Assembly: GCA_944470555.2 (NCBI GenBank) | Contig: OX104127.1 | Coordinates: 43,575,934-43,639,933, forward strand | Length of the DNA stretch: 64,000 nt | Source of the DNA: Heterobilharzia americana | Taxonomy: Eukaryota; Platyhelminthes; Trematoda; Strigeidida; Schistosomatidae | Reading direction: 5' to 3' | Shown here: positions 34,081-47,675 of the stretch, piece after piece | Layout: every line of letters begins with the position of its first letter | Position numbering within the stretch: the first letter of the stretch is position 1 | Made by a program: the position numbers and the translations under genes | The notes under the pieces: model-generated | The model's database searches: none | What the model saw: only the letters and a program-made list of their open reading frames with translations | Told to the model about the DNA's origin: nothing

Positions 34081-35768
34081 CGACTCATGAACAAGTCGAA
34101 CTGGGAAGAGATTTAACACGTTGACAAATGCAGGTGAGATACTCGTCAAGTGATGAAGAAAAGAAGAGAAAATGTCTTTTCGACGATGTGGTTCTGTGAC
34201 GCTGCACAATCGTATTTATATACATCACAAACATATTTCAGTCTATCATTGAACAGTATGGTATAGCTGAACTAACTATTAAACATAGTGTTTTTTCCGG
34301 CCTATATGACTAGCTACATAGGAGCAAGTTTACTGGCATGACCGAAATGAAGTGGTTCAAAATGCAAAGATATCGTTAACAGCTTGGATCTATTCAGTGA
34401 CTGCAGAAGCTGATCAATTGCTTGTCAGAAAAGAATACCATCGTCAGTGATCTAGACAAGCGATTAATCAGGATCTCTGCTGCGGTATCACGTTTGAAAC
34501 CAATACTCATAAACAAAGTCTCCTTTGGAGCTGTCATCACTGACTCCATATTTCCTTTTCCTTTTGGTGACACCAAAAGGAAATCACGGTGCATTGAGCG
34601 AAAATATTTTAGATTCTATTTCCGAAAACAAGATTGGCACCACAGCAAATCAGTTTCTCAGTGGCATTAAATTTCTTATATCCCGTCCACTGATACAAGC
34701 GTGTAGCGATTCATGTACTGAAGGTATCGTAATATGATAGTGACGCTGTTCACAACACACCACCTTCCTCAGCAGGATAGCAATGAGTTAGAAGAAGAAA
34801 ATTGCTGGCAAGGGAATGAATTGATTGCTAGTAGAGACGACACAAATGGCACGCAATCAAACAAAAGAAGTTCAGTTCAAATTCAATAACCAACCTCACT
34901 GAAAATTTAGAGTGGCCATGTATTCATTTTCAATACATGCACTAACAAACATCTGAATGCATTATATCTAACACAAAGTTAGTCTACGTTACCACAAAAT
35001 CAAATTATATAACACAAAAACATGAATCGCCTTCCAATACAGCATCTGTCAAATAGTCACTGTGAGATACCATACAATTCCTACTGAATATTGCAAACAA
35101 AAATGGAGGAAACGGCAGCAGAAATAGATAGAAGCATGAGAAGAATTCAGCCTCCACGTAAAGGCGTTCAAACAGTAATAAAACGAACATTCAAAACCAC
35201 CAAAATTTCAGAAAAGCATGAGAGCATGTATGTGAGGAAGTCCGAAAAGACAAAACGCACACGCAATAGCAAAGTCAACGAAAGAGAAACTGCACACATA
35301 AAATACAGAGTAAGAACAAACGAAATTAGAGGGAAGGGGATACAAAATTCAATTGAAAAGCAGTAATCAAGCAGAAGATAAAAGTTGGCACGGTTCAGGA
35401 AACCACAAAAAAAAATAAAATATCTAAGAATAATGAAAGAAAACTTCGTATCCAACAGCCACCGACTACAACTCGCCACGAATAGAGAGATGACCGAAGC
35501 TGCATGCAAGAGTTTATTCCTCCAAGTATGTCAGCCAACTAACTAAGCAACACGTGACTATGTATACACATGAGATGATTTGACCTTGTCCTCAATTTGA
35601 GACACTGACATAGTGAGAGTAAAGATTGACCAATCAGTGAATTACACTACGTACGAATGGGGGCAGGAAATAAACTACTAGTCATACTGTAAAAATGGTG
35701 TGAGAGTGAGAGCGAGTTAGAAATGTTCACATGAATGACAATGTTTTATGCAAAACTGGAGCCTTACA
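33919..35768 (+). repeat. Tandem array unit 3, truncated at the LTR
   Basis: Follows units 1 and 2 for 1.85 kb, with a longer (GA)n tract (34049-34075), up to the outer end of the LTR at 35768. There, instead of the unit's normal flank, the interior of the gypsy-like element begins. The truncation point is exactly the LTR edge. Confidence 0.92.
35441..35768 (-). mobile_element. Gypsy-like 3' LTR, P2 left arm
   Basis: On the minus strand it starts TGTAAGGCTCCAGTTTTGC right after a polypurine run (AAAAAGGGGAGG), as expected for a 3' LTR. It is the unit 3 counterpart of the solo LTRs in units 1 and 2. Confidence 0.8.
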
Positions 35769-38305
35769 ATACCTCCCCTTTTTGTAAAGAAAAAATAATG
35801 AATACTTTCGCCTTTTGGGATCCAGTTGCAAAGGAACTGTTTGAGACCACTTCGGATCCGCATATCTTGTGGGTAGAGGCTCCTTGTTGATATTGCTTTC
35901 AAGTTTTTCCCTCGTTGTTGGTAAGCTAGTTAAACGTATCGAGTAGAATATCGAGTGGTATGGATGGTTGGATTGGATTGGATTCACTGGTTGATTGGCT
36001 TTCCTGTGACGCATCTGATTCTTGTGCCTCTGCCATGTCTTCTGACCCACCACTATAGTGTACATCACACGACACTCCCACGTCTACCCATGACAACACC
36101 TTCCATCCACATACCATGTCCTGGTCTGTAATCTCGTACGTGGACAGAGTCTCCCTTGTTGGAGTGTGATCCAAGTGTTTGCGTTGTTTGTGTACGACGT
36201 GGTGGTAGCACTGCGTGGTGTCGCGTACGCAGCTTCCTTGCCTTCCTTACTTCCGATTTGGATTTTCTATCTGGTATGGCATCATTTCGTGTTGAGCGAT
36301 AGATGAATAGAACTTGTTGTATGTGATCCGTGTCTCCTCCTCTTTTGCATCAAAGAGAGCTCGCTTAAAGTTATCAACAAATCTTTCTTGTTAGTCATTT
36401 TATTTATGATGTTGCAGTGTTTTACGAATATCATGGATTGCATTCACACTCGAAAACTCGACAAACTCGCGGGACGTGAATTATGACATGGTTTCTGAAC
36501 CAGTGGTCTAGAGCAACCTGTGGCAGATGGAAAAATTTGTAATATCAAGTGGTTTTTCGGCGTGATAACACGGGTGATACTGCGACGAACTCCGGCCACT
36601 TGGAATAAGCATCAACAACAATCAGGTAGTATGTTACATGTAACGGACCTGCGAAATCGATGTGGATTCTAGACGAAGGTCGACCTGGCAATGGCCATCT
36701 GTTTGGTGGAAGACGTGAAGGATTTTCTTAGCTGCCTCCTGACATGATGTCCAACCACTGACAAATTCAGTTATATCAGAGTCTCTTTGGGGCAATAGGC
36801 ATAGCTTCTAGTGAAGGCTTTCATACGTTCTATTCATGGATGACCAGTGTGAAACTGTCTTAGGACTTCTGCACGAAGAGACTTGAGAACCACTGCGCGT
36901 TCTCCTAACTTGACGACACGAATGGATTCTCTTCTGCAGAAAAATTGTTTGACGTCACCGGTAAACGATTTTTGTGCCCGTTTTGTCTGGACATAATGCA
37001 TGACTTCCTGTATTAAATGGTTCTTGCAGGATTTATTTATTTTGCATCTGAGCTGACGTGACAGGAAATGCGCGTACTGAACGATCCACTAGGCGAACTG
37101 CATAATCCTTTGTGGATACTAATGCGATCACTGTGTTTTCATCAGGTGTAGGATACTCACTTATAAGCCTTGAAAGTGCTTCTGCCTGTCCAAAGTCTTC
37201 TGTTCGGCGATATTTAGTATCGAAATCATAACCCTATAATGTTACCGCCAACCGTTGAAGCCTGTTGGCAGAATTAGCTGGAACATCGCGTTTTGACCCA
37301 AAGATTGAGAAGAGGGGCTTATGATCGGTGAACAAGGTGAATTACCGTCCATACAACATCTTGTGAAAGAGTCTGACCACGAGAAAGAAGCCAAGCTTTT
37401 CCTTTTCTATCTGTGAGTAGGGTTTTTCTGCTGATGCGAATGATCGAGATACATGCTAGACAGCTTTTTGTTAACCATCCGGATGTTCGTGCAGCAGAAC
37501 ACCCCGAACACCAGCGGTGAAAGTATCAGCGGCAACGATGATTAGTAGTTGTGGGTCGTAATATGTTAACAGGAGGTCAGAGATGAGAGTGGACTTGAGT
37601 CGTTCTATAGGAGTTCACATTCTCTTGACCAGGACCATGTGGCATCCTTGCGGAGTAGACGACTCAAAGGTTTCCGTATATCATGTAGAGAGGGCAGGAA
37701 TGCCGAATAGTAACTGACAAGAACAAGGAAGGACGGGAGAGTTGCGAAATCTGTTGCAGTGGGCATTTGCAGTATAGCTCGAATGTTTTCAGCATCCAAA
37801 CGTCTACAATATGCACCAAACATGAAACTTAAATATTTTACTGACTTTAGAAATAATTGACATTTCTTCTTTCTGAGTCGAGGGTCGTTGTCTTCGATTG
37901 GCTGTAGGACCAACGGCATTCGGTTCGTCGATTCCGCTGTACAGATTGCAACTATTATGACGTCGTCGAGGTATTCTGCAACACCTGAGATACATACACC
38001 TATCAGCATAGTATCGGTGATCTGTTGAAAAATAGCCGGGGTAGTCTTAATGCCGAATGGCAGACGATTGTACTGGGAAAGACCTCAATAGGTATTGATG
38101 GTTAGTAGTTCACGACATTCTGGAAAAACTTCGACTTGTAAGTATGCGTCCGCCAGATCGATTTCTCCGGAATATTTTCCTCCATTTGCAGTGGTAAATA
38201 AATCATCTGGAATAGCAGCATTTAAACCTGTCGAGAAGACAGCAGATAGTCAGATGAAGCCATCAGCTTTCTTCATGATGACGATTGGAGCAGCCGAAGA
38301 AGAAG
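35769..38305 (-). mobile_element. Degenerate Ty3/gypsy pol, P2 left arm
   Basis: Minus-strand counterpart of 53286-55822: reverse transcriptase, RNase H and integrase remnants with several in-frame stops. See the right-arm entry for motifs. Confidence 0.85.
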
Positions 38306-39257
38306 GGGATAGTGGAGTAACGACATCCTGTTCTTCAAGTCATTTTACCTCTGCCTCGAAGAGAGACAGTAGGTTTGTAGCCAACCATCTAGCCATTATT
38401 CACCAGTATTCATCCTCAAATCAGTATGGGTGCATTAAATATGAAGAGAATCCTGCAGATTGGACATCAAGAGGTATATGGAGAGCGTGTGATTTAGCAT
38501 CTCGGATTCAGGGCCCCTCTTTTCTGGGAACCCGACAATTTTCAAGTACCACAGACCTCTGCTGGAAGGAACCACCGAAAAATGTCGAATTGAAGAGGTC
38601 GGTCCGAACAAACACAAACGTTGCTCAGCCCACTGTTGATCCGATTTTGGCGTATCATTCGGACTGGGTGAGGCTGATTAAAGCTGTGGCATGGCTTAAG
38701 AGATATGTGGTCTACATGTCTGTTATGTATTCGCGTCGCCAAGGTGTGTCATTGAATGTTGGCTATCTAACAGCCGATGAACTGGAAGCTGTTAAACATA
38801 AAGTATTATGTATGGTACAACAGGAGGTGTATGGAGAATTAATAAAGGAACTCCGAGGAGAGGGTAGTTGTGAGACTGAAGAAGGTGAGTTGCAAGGTGA
38901 GGTTGTCACCTATACTTATGGACGGATTGGTCTGAGTCGGTGGGAGGTTGAACTATTCCGACTATCCACTCACTTTTAAGCATCCGGTTATCCTCCCCAG
39001 ACATCACTTCGTGACTGAGCTGATCATAAGGCATTATAATATCGTAGAAGGACACACTGGTACTTCGCAAGTCCTGGCCACTCAACGAAGAAACTATTGG
39101 ATAATTAAGGGGATCAGTGCGGTTAAACGGGTGATAAGAAAGTGCATAGAGTGTCGATGATTCAAAGCTGCACTGGGTCAGCAGATGATGGACCCCTTGC
39201 AGCGGCCAGAATCCAATAATCTTGGCCGAACGCGGGAAATAACTAGGTGGTGCCAAC
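38306..39257 (+). pseudogene. BEL/Pao pol fragment, P2 left arm
   Basis: Plus-strand frame joined back to back with the gypsy reverse transcriptase. In order: FVANHLAIIHQYSSSNQYG, NPADWTSRG, a TADELEAVKHKV segment, and (after a frameshift) the H2C2 zinc domain HPVILPRHH...CIECR at about 38980-39160. These are typical of the RNase H-to-integrase linker of BEL/Pao elements. It lacks its own reverse transcriptase and integrase core. Confidence 0.8.
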
Positions 39258-39946
39258 TGACGTGAATCTGACTAGTTCCTGCGTTCTACCGTATAGCTTC
39301 CCAACTTCCGCGAGTGACGCACAGTCAAAGGTTGGATCAAAATATCAAAACACGGTTTGTAGTAATTCAATAGTAGATTCGTAACAAAATCTGTGGTACT
39401 ATCAAAGCAACAATAAGTTATGTCAAAATTACAAAAATACCTCAACAGTGCCGTTGGGTAACTATACAGTCCAAAACGTTCTCGGGTACAAATACGTACT
39501 ACACGGTAAAAACTGGTTAAACAAATGCAACTGTTAAGTACCTGTCGGTCAATAGGAATATTCCCGACAAAAGGGATCAAAACTCTGCCTACATGAATCA
39601 AATCAACAAACAAACGTTCCCAGTAGACAGTCAAAAGACAAACAGTCAAATCACTGCACAACCGTAAGTTGAACCAAAACAAAATGTCGGGCGCAGTAAA
39701 ACAACATCACCTTGTCAACAGTCCAGCGTCACATAATAGGAAAGTGAAACATTCATAATAAGTCTCAAACATACAAAGGCAAATACCGAGTGTAAAGTCA
39801 AATAAGACAGTTAAACAAGCAAATAAAATTACACCGGCTAGGGTCAAAGGTACACCATCCATAACGAGGGTAAAAATGTCAAAATAAATGTCAATACAAT
39901 CAAATAAGGGCGATCGGGAGGGATTTTCAGATCAATTTTCGTTACA
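39258..39946. mobile_element. Probable LTR abutting the BEL/Pao fragment, left arm
   Basis: 689-bp AT-rich, noncoding segment with TG...CA ends (TGACGTGAATC to TTCGTTACA on the plus strand). It lies against the BEL/Pao fragment, with a TGGCACCACC string just outside that could be a primer-binding site if read from the other strand. A second LTR was not found, so the assignment is tentative. Confidence 0.45.
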
Positions 39947-40304
39947 CCCCTTACCAGTCTCTCGTGTGCAGAAAGGATGGTTTTGCTTCTCGTCAGTGTG
40001 AATCGATTATTTTGGACCACTCATGGTTTGCCAGGGAAGGAGAGAGCAAAAGAGTTACGGGTGTGTGTTTACTTGTCTTCAGACGCGATTAGTGGTCACA
40101 CTGGTCCCTATGAAAGAAGGTGAAATGTGGCAGGCTAATGTCGATTCTTAGCTCTGATAGGAAGTGAATATTCGGAAATGAAGAGGTAGCCCCAATTAGG
40201 TAAATGACCTGAACAATCTACTGACCAGTCGCATGATTGCCAATGTGATAGTGTGATAAAGACCCGATCGATAGCCATCAAAACAGATGCTCTAATAAGC
40301 GCTA

Positions 40305-40590
40305 ATCTAGCAATTCCACCACATTCCATTCTGTCTCAATAACACACGTGATGAGCATCACACACACTCATTCCATCCTCATCGACACACCAACAACATT
40401 CAATATCAACACACAACAAATTACTGACACATCCTCACCATCACATATATTACAACCGACAGAAAACAATGACAACACACTTCTCTATCAATTCAAATAC
40501 TTTGTTTATTAGGCAAGCAAAGTTACAGCACTCCTCAATATCGTCTGTGTGGTTGTGCTCCAGAAGTGTTGGATTACGCGTGTAATCACT
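40305..40590 (-). pseudogene. Family 1 3'-end fragment, P2 left arm
   Basis: Nearly identical to 42585-42850 (the 3' flank, AATAAA and last UTR bases of family 1), then cut off. No coding sequence remains. It is a duplicated gene tail inside the retroelement block. Confidence 0.85.
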
Positions 40591-40636
40591 CACACACAGT
40601 ATGTGGCTGCCTGTCGGTTAACTGACAGCTAACTTC

Positions 40637-41418
40637 GTACTCAACAGCCACCGACTACAACTCGCCACGAATAGAGAGATGACCGAAGCTGCATGCAAGA
40701 GTTTATTCCTCCAAGTATGTCAGCCAACTAACTAAGCAACACGTGACTATGTATACACATGAGATGATTTGACCTTGTCCTCAATTTGAGACACTGACAT
40801 AGTGAGAGTAAAGATTGACCAATCAGTGAATTACACTACGTACGAATGGGGGCAGGAAATAAACTACTAGTCATACTGTAAAAATGGTGTGAGAGTGAGA
40901 GCGAGTTAGAAATGTTCACATGAATGACAATGTTTTATGCAAAACTGGAGCCTTACAATACCTCCCCTTTTTGTAAAGAAAAAATAATGAATACTTTCGC
41001 CTTTTGGGATCCAGTTGCAAAGGAACTGTTTGAGACCACTTCGGATCCGCATATCTTGTGGGTAGAGGCTCCTTGTTGATATTGCTTTCAAGTTTTTCCC
41101 TCGTTGTTGGTAAGCTAGTTAAACGTATCGAGTAGAATATCGAGTGGTATGGATGGTTGGATTGGATTGGATTCACTGGTTGATTGGCTTTCCTGTGACG
41201 CATCTGATTCTTGTGCCTCTGCCATGTCTTCTGACCCACCACTATAGTGTACATCACACGACACTCCCACGTCTACCCATGACAACACCTTCCATCCACA
41301 TACCATGTCCTGGTCTGTAATCTCGTACGTGGACAGAGTCTCCCTTGTTGGAGTGTGATCCAAGTGTTTGCGTTGTTTGTGTACGACGTGGTGGTAGCAC
41401 TGCGTGGTGTCGCGTACG
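40637..41418 (-). mobile_element. Second gypsy LTR plus pol tail, P2 left arm
   Basis: Direct repeat of about 35455-36229 at a constant 5189-bp offset. It holds the 3' LTR (about 40637-40957), polypurine tract and the last pol codons (SLYPQDMRIRSGLKQF). It breaks at 41418, where a different LTR start (about 41437-41484) begins. Confidence 0.85.
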
Positions 41419-41484
41419 CAGCTTCCTTTCCATTAAATTGTTTGGATCGATAACAATGTTTTATGCAAAACTGGGGGCTTACAA

Positions 41485-42060
41485 CAGTGTGAAATGTAGA
41501 TTGTCCAAGTCAGTGGCAACACAAAGGTGGTAAAACGCTGTGAGATATAATCTGCAAGTCAAGGTAGATTTCTGTTGGAGTTTAGTCTGAATTGGAAACC
41601 TAGTGGAAAGATGGTGATATAAATGAGGAAGTGAAGATTTGTTGGGATCATAAATGTTAAGAGTTCACAAGAGAATAAATGGATCAATCGAGGTGGCGGA
41701 GAGCAGTCGTGATGACCTCAAAGAAGCGAATTTGACTTGATTTGTTGTGCCAATCGTTAGTTGTGATGGACTGACTGTCAAGTTACCTACTCAGTAATTC
41801 ATGACTACCCAGATTTTTGCGACTACACCAATGAGATTATTCTCTGGTCTCAATCGCAGGCTCCTCAGCATATATATGAGTAGAATCTGAAGTCGGAGTT
41901 TCCTTCCAATGTTCCATTGGAACTGGTGACGCGGAGAACCGCATACTGGTCACTATGTATGAAGGTGAAATGTGGCAGGCTAATGTGGATTCTTAGCTCT
42001 GATGGGAAGTGAATATTCGGTAATGAAGAAGTGGCCCATCTTCATTGTATCACTTTTTAT
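41485..42060. other. Linker with a dispersed repeat, P2 left arm
   Basis: Positions 41820-41990 are a diverged copy of the repeat at 5395-5540 in P1 (order of GACTACAC, AATGAGATTATTC, GGAGAACCG, TGAAG). Positions 41955-42030 recur at 40105-40185. No gene is seen. Confidence 0.55.
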
Positions 42061-42490
42061 TGCGCTTCCCTGCCACTGTAATGGAACTGCGGATAAAGCA
42101 ATTATTTCAAATAAAACTAACTGAATTATTCTCTCAGTCCGCTCCGTATCCTTTATATGTTTATGTTTTTTTCTAACAAGTATGCATCGAAGCAGGCTTC
42201 GGCAACGTTTCACACACCCTTTCTCCTGGTTAGTGAGCACATACTCAGAGTCGGTATTTCAGCCATACTAGCTAGATAAGTTGAATAATCTTTCTCCCTA
42301 TTCATTACCATTACATTTATTCTAAATGAATATATAAATTCTTCGAATATATTCCTGTAGCGAATACTTTTGATTCGTGTTTCGTTATCAGTGCTTAAAC
42401 GCGAGATAAGATAGTGGTTAGGCAGGTACCAGAGCACATCACGACAAGTAGGGATTGACAAAAACTACCGCCGGAAACGAATAACCAACA
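42060..42490. mobile_element. Old LTR related to the 63401 insertion, P2 left arm
   Basis: Aligns by eye over its length, with many differences, to the 415-bp insertion at 63401-63815. Shared motifs are ATGCATC-GAGCAGGCTT, CCAGATAAGTTGA and GGTACTAGAGCACATCA. It is an old member of that family; its ends are not clear. Confidence 0.6.
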
Positions 42491-42894
42491 GACCAGTCGC
42501 CTGATTGCCAATGTGATAGTGTGATAAAGACCCGATCGATAGCCATCAAAACAGATGCTCTAATAAGCGCTAATCTAGCAATTCCACCACATTCCATTCT
42601 GTCTCAATAACACACGTGATGAGCATCACACACACTCATTCCATCCTCATCGACACACCAACAACATTCAATATCAACACACAACAAATTACTGACACAT
42701 CCTCACCATCACATATATTACAACCGACAGAAAACAATGACAACACACTTCTCTATCAATTCAAATACTTTGTTTATTAGGCAAGCAAAGTTACAGCACT
42801 CATCAATATCGTCTGTGTGATTGTGCTCCAGAAATGTTGGATTACACGTGCACTCAATGTGAACGCCTGTATTGTCCAACTGATTCACTCGTCA

Positions 42895-43899
42895 TCAACA
42901 ACTGCTTTTGTCACCCTCATTCTGTCTCCTCTTCTTCACAATTTTCGCATTCGCATTCACATTCGCATTGGCATTGGCTTTGGCATTGGCAGTCAGCTTC
43001 TTACCTCCATTCCTGTTGTTGCCATTGTCATCACAGAATGGTGCACCTTCCGGACAATCATCGTTCAGGACTCGCGTATACTCCACAATCTCTACAGAGA
43101 GGGAAATACACAGCATATGAAAGTGAACAGTATGAAGAGTCAACATGTTTGATTCACTAATGAGAGTGAGAAATGTTTAAACACCAGACTCAGACTCAGA
43201 GTCAGCGTCAGAGGGCGAGATAGACATAGAGATAGAGATAGAGTGAGTGAGTGAGTGAGTGCATCGCGAATTGACAGGACAACTTAACATGCTTTATGGT
43301 GCAACACTTTGAAAGGAGCATCAAGATGACCAGAGTAATAACACATGTCAAGCATATCTGCATGAGATTCGTGAGTTGAGTGGATAAGCTGCGAAGTATC
43401 TCGACATCTTCGTATACAAATGATTGCAGCACATTTGAAATATTCACTTGTATGCATTATCATATTTGCATGAATGCACCAACTTTCATAGTGCAGTTGC
43501 AGTTTCACTTAATTAATAATAAATGTCTCCAATCGAACGAGATATACGATCTCTCTCTCTCTATCAAAAATCGTTGCATGTATTTATATAGAGAAAAAGG
43601 ACAGTATAGATATACGGACATTTTTTATATAGATATGCATACATGTTGATCTCGAAAGTAAATGATCAGAGTGGTCGTCATTCCGCTAACGATTATCAAT
43701 TGCTTTTCAAAATATCCACCTAACAACACAACTCACATCAGCATAAAATTCCAACAAATCAGAAACTCACTCATTCCCCTTCTCAACTGGCATATACACA
43801 CACACAAGACTTTCAAGCGACATACTCACCTTCATAATCATCTGATATGACACCAGTGATGAACATCACAGACAACAGTGTGAACAGCATCAATTTCAT
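42895..43899 (-). CDS. Secreted Asn/Ala-rich MEG-like protein, family 1 copy 3
   Basis: Minus-strand coding exons 43899-43830 and 43091-42895, the same structure as the P1 copies and 88 residues. It has the same signal peptide and acidic segment, but KKLTANAKANANA replaces KKVTANDKANANA. That change is shared with copy 4 and absent from P1. The exon start context is TAATG here against CAATG in P1. TATATAAA is at 44083-44090 and AATAAA at 42773-42778. The intron lost about 20 bp of GAGA/GTGA repeat relative to copy 4. No lesion seen. Confidence 0.73.
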
Positions 43900-44082
43900 T
43901 ACTGAAGGTGAAGAGATCATTGTCAGTCGGTCGGTCAGTCGGTCAGTGAGTCAGACGTTTACAATATGCACCTGTAACACGAACATTAGACAGAGCAACC
44001 ACTCACCTGCTCAGATCTACTTCAACACACCAGAAGCAAACTGAAATGCTGATATTACACACATCCTTCTCAACTGTCTCTC

Positions 44083-44090
44083 TTTATATA
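44083..44090 (-). promoter_or_regulatory. TATA box of family 1 copy 3
   Basis: TATATAAA on the minus strand, with the same spacing to the 5' UTR exon donor (exon end about 44007) as in the other copies. Confidence 0.6.
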
Positions 44091-44965
44091 CTCACAGAAT
44101 CGAAACACGTTGACACCTCAATTGACAGGAAGCATGATGAGTACCGCTGCCATCACAAATGTCATCACCCATGCCAAATTCACAATCACAACCACAATCA
44201 TCACCATCGCGAATGGCAGCAGCAGCAGCAGCAGCAACAACAACAACAACAATAACGATGACAACGAGAAAAATGACAAGAGTGTGGTGGAGCACAGGTG
44301 ATTGTAATATTCGAATTTCACTGTGTGACACACTTTCTTTCATTTGACAGTAAAATCACACTCGTGTCAATTCGTCTGTCTGTGTGCACTGTCGACATGG
44401 TTGACTGTTTGCTGACATACACAAATTCAGGACAAGCGTCTGACCGATACTCAACTCAGTCAATTGATCACATTTCAAAATGCGACAATCAAACAATGCG
44501 ATGTGTGATGACAAATCTGATGACGTGGAGAAATCACGAGATATCATGACTACCCTTCGTCGACTGTGATGTCATTGACTCGTCGTCGACACAATACATT
44601 GTTGACTCGAGTAAGCAGGTGGGGTGTATGAATTGTGAACATGTGATGTGTTCAGCCTATGTGATGCATTCAGACATGTAGGATTGAGACAATTGACTTC
44701 CTGTTGTATGTGTATAGCATACTGCGTACTATGGGAGGACTGCCAGTCAGAAGTAATTGAGGGGAATGCAGACTGCATGTGTTATCCTACATTCCCATTG
44801 AATGCGACTGTTCACGACAACTCCTTCAGTGTATCTAGACATTGTGCATAGCCACAGTAAAACTGACCGGACGATCTGACTAATCAAGTGAATGTCTGTT
44901 TGAAATGACATGGATGAATGGATGAGTGTCAGATATGGTGGGGTGAATGGGGCCGCAAACACGTG

Positions 44966-46608
44966 AAATTGTGCCGAATGATGGTGCAGTTATTGTTGTG
45001 TGGAGTGAAAGGTGACTGGGCACGTTGTGGTTGGTTTCCTGGCATGAGTTTCGTGAAGGTTTTGCATGATTTCCACTTGTGGATAGTTATATCATGCATA
45101 CATTAGTGTTCACTGAATGCACGTAATATGGCTCTTCCTATTTCACTGGGTGTTCAGCGTGTCACATATGATACCACCCATCATTCTGGCTATTTATCTT
45201 ATTGCTATCGTGTCATATCTGGTTTTCCTTGTTATATACTTGTTGTGATGCCCGAGTTTTGTATAAAACATTGTTATTGATCTTGTTGTTTTGTTTTTTG
45301 GAATCCAGATCGGACCGAACTGTTGGGGACCGCTTTCGATCCGTACATCTTCTGGGTAGGAGGTCGACCAGGCTTCCACCATAGCTTCCTGGAAATAATC
45401 GTTATATCGGAGGCTGCGTCGATTTGTAGTCGTGCCGAATGGTTATTTATCTGGACGGTGCTGGTGCATGTGCTTGAAAAGCAGCAGTAGGACTAAGAGA
45501 TTTACCGACTGATCGAGACATCGATTTTGACGGTGACTGGGTTGTGACCTGCCTGTTTCTGTGTGTGATGGGGGCTGCTTTCAAAATCCGTCCCTGTGAC
45601 CCACAGTATTACAATCTCTGCCTTTATTCTGCTTATAAGGACGAGATTTAACGAAATGCCATATGCCACAATGTCAGCAGGGGGATGGTGGGTTCTTCTT
45701 CGTATTTCTTCTAGTATTGTATGGGCTGGCGGGATGACGAACAGGAGAGGAAGAACCAGGGGTCTTTGGGCCAGAAAAGGATGCAGAGGAATTCGATTTC
45801 TGGAGAACCGCATACACTTAATAATCAGTTGCTTTCATTACTTTCACACATCATCAATATGTGTAACACGGATTTCGGTGTGAGAAATCAGACGTTGTTA
45901 AGTGGAATTACTACTCTAATTCAATGGAATGTGAGAACACGATATGACTGACTATGCAGCGTCATGTGAAATATCCTCCCTGTTATTCACATCAAGATAA
46001 CCAGGCTTTGTAGAGCGATGATTCTGGATGAGTGAATCGGATGTCCATTCACCGGATGAACAGGTGAATATTAATACTGGAAATCCAAAGAGGAAGAAGT
46101 TAGTGCTGATGATGTCATCCAGCAAGACGACGAAAGCCCCACAACTAAACAATCCAGTTCAGAGGTCACAATACAACCAAGAATATTAATAGCTTCTGTC
46201 TCACCAACCAGAAAAAGGCATTGTTTGAGACCCTAATCCACAGAGTTGAAATCAACAGACAGAACGGAAGACAAGAAGCTGAAGAAGCCCACTGTCAACA
46301 AGAGGCGTTAGAGGTGCAGGGGGGGATATGACAGAAAATACCAGTGCAAAGTGGTTATACAGCTTCCAAGATGACAGAGAATATTGCTGATTTATTGAGA
46401 TGATTTTCCAACTGTTGCTTCCTCTGAGCTGAATGATTTATTCGTGGAGCCGTCATGGTCATTCTAGACAATGCAATCAGTCGGAAAGTAATGAAGAGTA
46501 GAGGCCAATGAGTAAGATTTCGTCAAACTTGAGATACGAGTTTTCACGAATGCATTCTGCTGATGAGAACATGTGAACGTGCAAGCGTGTATTTGATTCC
46601 TCATTAGG
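44966..46608. repeat. Palindrome P2 spacer
   Basis: 1643-bp spacer, the reverse complement of the P1 spacer 8188-9831 (paired positions sum to about 54797). It contains the same gypsy pol-tail and LTR-start remnant, near 45240-45385. A poly-G/C run and many short frames are present but no gene is supported. Confidence 0.95.
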
Positions 46609-47484
46609 CATGTGTTTGCGGCCCCATTCACCCCACCATATCTGACACTCATCCATTCATCCATGTCATTTCAAACAGACATTCACTTGATTAGTCAGAT
46701 CGTCCGGTCAGTTTTACTGTGGCTATGCACAATGTCTAGATACACTGAAGGAGTTGTCGTGAACAGTCGCATTCAATGGGAATGTAGGATAACACATGCA
46801 GTCTGCATTCCCCTCAATTACTTCTGACTGGCAGTCCTCCCATAGTACGCAGTATGCTATACACATACAACAGGAAGTCAATTGTCTCAATCCTACATGT
46901 CTGAATGCATCACATAGGCTGAACACATCACATGTTCACAATTCATACACCCCACCTGCTTACTCGAGTCAACAATGTATTGTGTCGACGACGAGTCAAT
47001 GACATCACAGTCGACGAAGGGTAGTCATGATATCTCGTGATTTCTCCACGTCATCAGATTTGTCATCACACATCGCATTGTTTGATTGTCGCATTTTGAA
47101 ATGTGATCAATTGACTGAGTTGAGTATCGGTCAGACGCTTGTCCTGAATTTGTGTATGTCAGCAAACAGTCAACCATGTCGACAGTGCACACAGACAGAC
47201 GAATTGACACGAAGTGTGATTTTACTGTCAAATGAAAGAAAGTGTGTCACACAGTGAAATTCGAATATTACAATCACCTGTGCTCCACCACACTCTTGTC
47301 ATTTTTCTCGTTGTCATCGTTATTGTTGTTGTTGTTGTTGCTGCTGCTGCTGCTGCTGCCATTCGCGATGGTGATGATTGTGGTTGTGATTGTGAATTTG
47401 GCATGGGTGATGACATTTGTGATGGCAGCGGTACTCATCATGCTTCCTGTCAATTGAGGTGTCAACGTGTTTCGATTCTGTGAG

Positions 47485-47492
47485 TATATAAA
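47485..47492 (+). promoter_or_regulatory. TATA box of family 1 copy 4
   Basis: TATATAAA about 30 bp before the predicted 5' UTR exon (about 47518-47568, donor GCAG/GTGAGT). Confidence 0.6.
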
Positions 47493-47675
47493 GAGAGACA
47501 GTTGAGAAGGATGTGTGTAATATCAGCATTTCAGTTTGCTTCTGGTGTGTTGAAGTAGATCTGAGCAGGTGAGTGGTTGCTCTGTCTAATGTTCGTGTTA
47601 CAGGTGCATATTGTAAACGTCTGACTCACTGACCGACTGACCGACCGACTGACAATGATCTCTTCACCTTCAGTA

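Larger units (their letters stand above)
28192..44965 (+). repeat. Palindrome P2, left arm (about 16.8 kb)
   Basis: Reverse complement of 46609-63401. Paired positions sum to 91593 in the outer part, 91591 in the middle and 91574-91575 near the spacer. The steps come from a (GA)n length difference and short indels in the family 1 intron. From the outside in: array unit 2 and truncated unit 3, gypsy/BEL chimeric element, LTR, family 1 3' fragment, second LTR with pol tail, a diverged LTR, then the family 1 gene. Confidence 0.97.
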
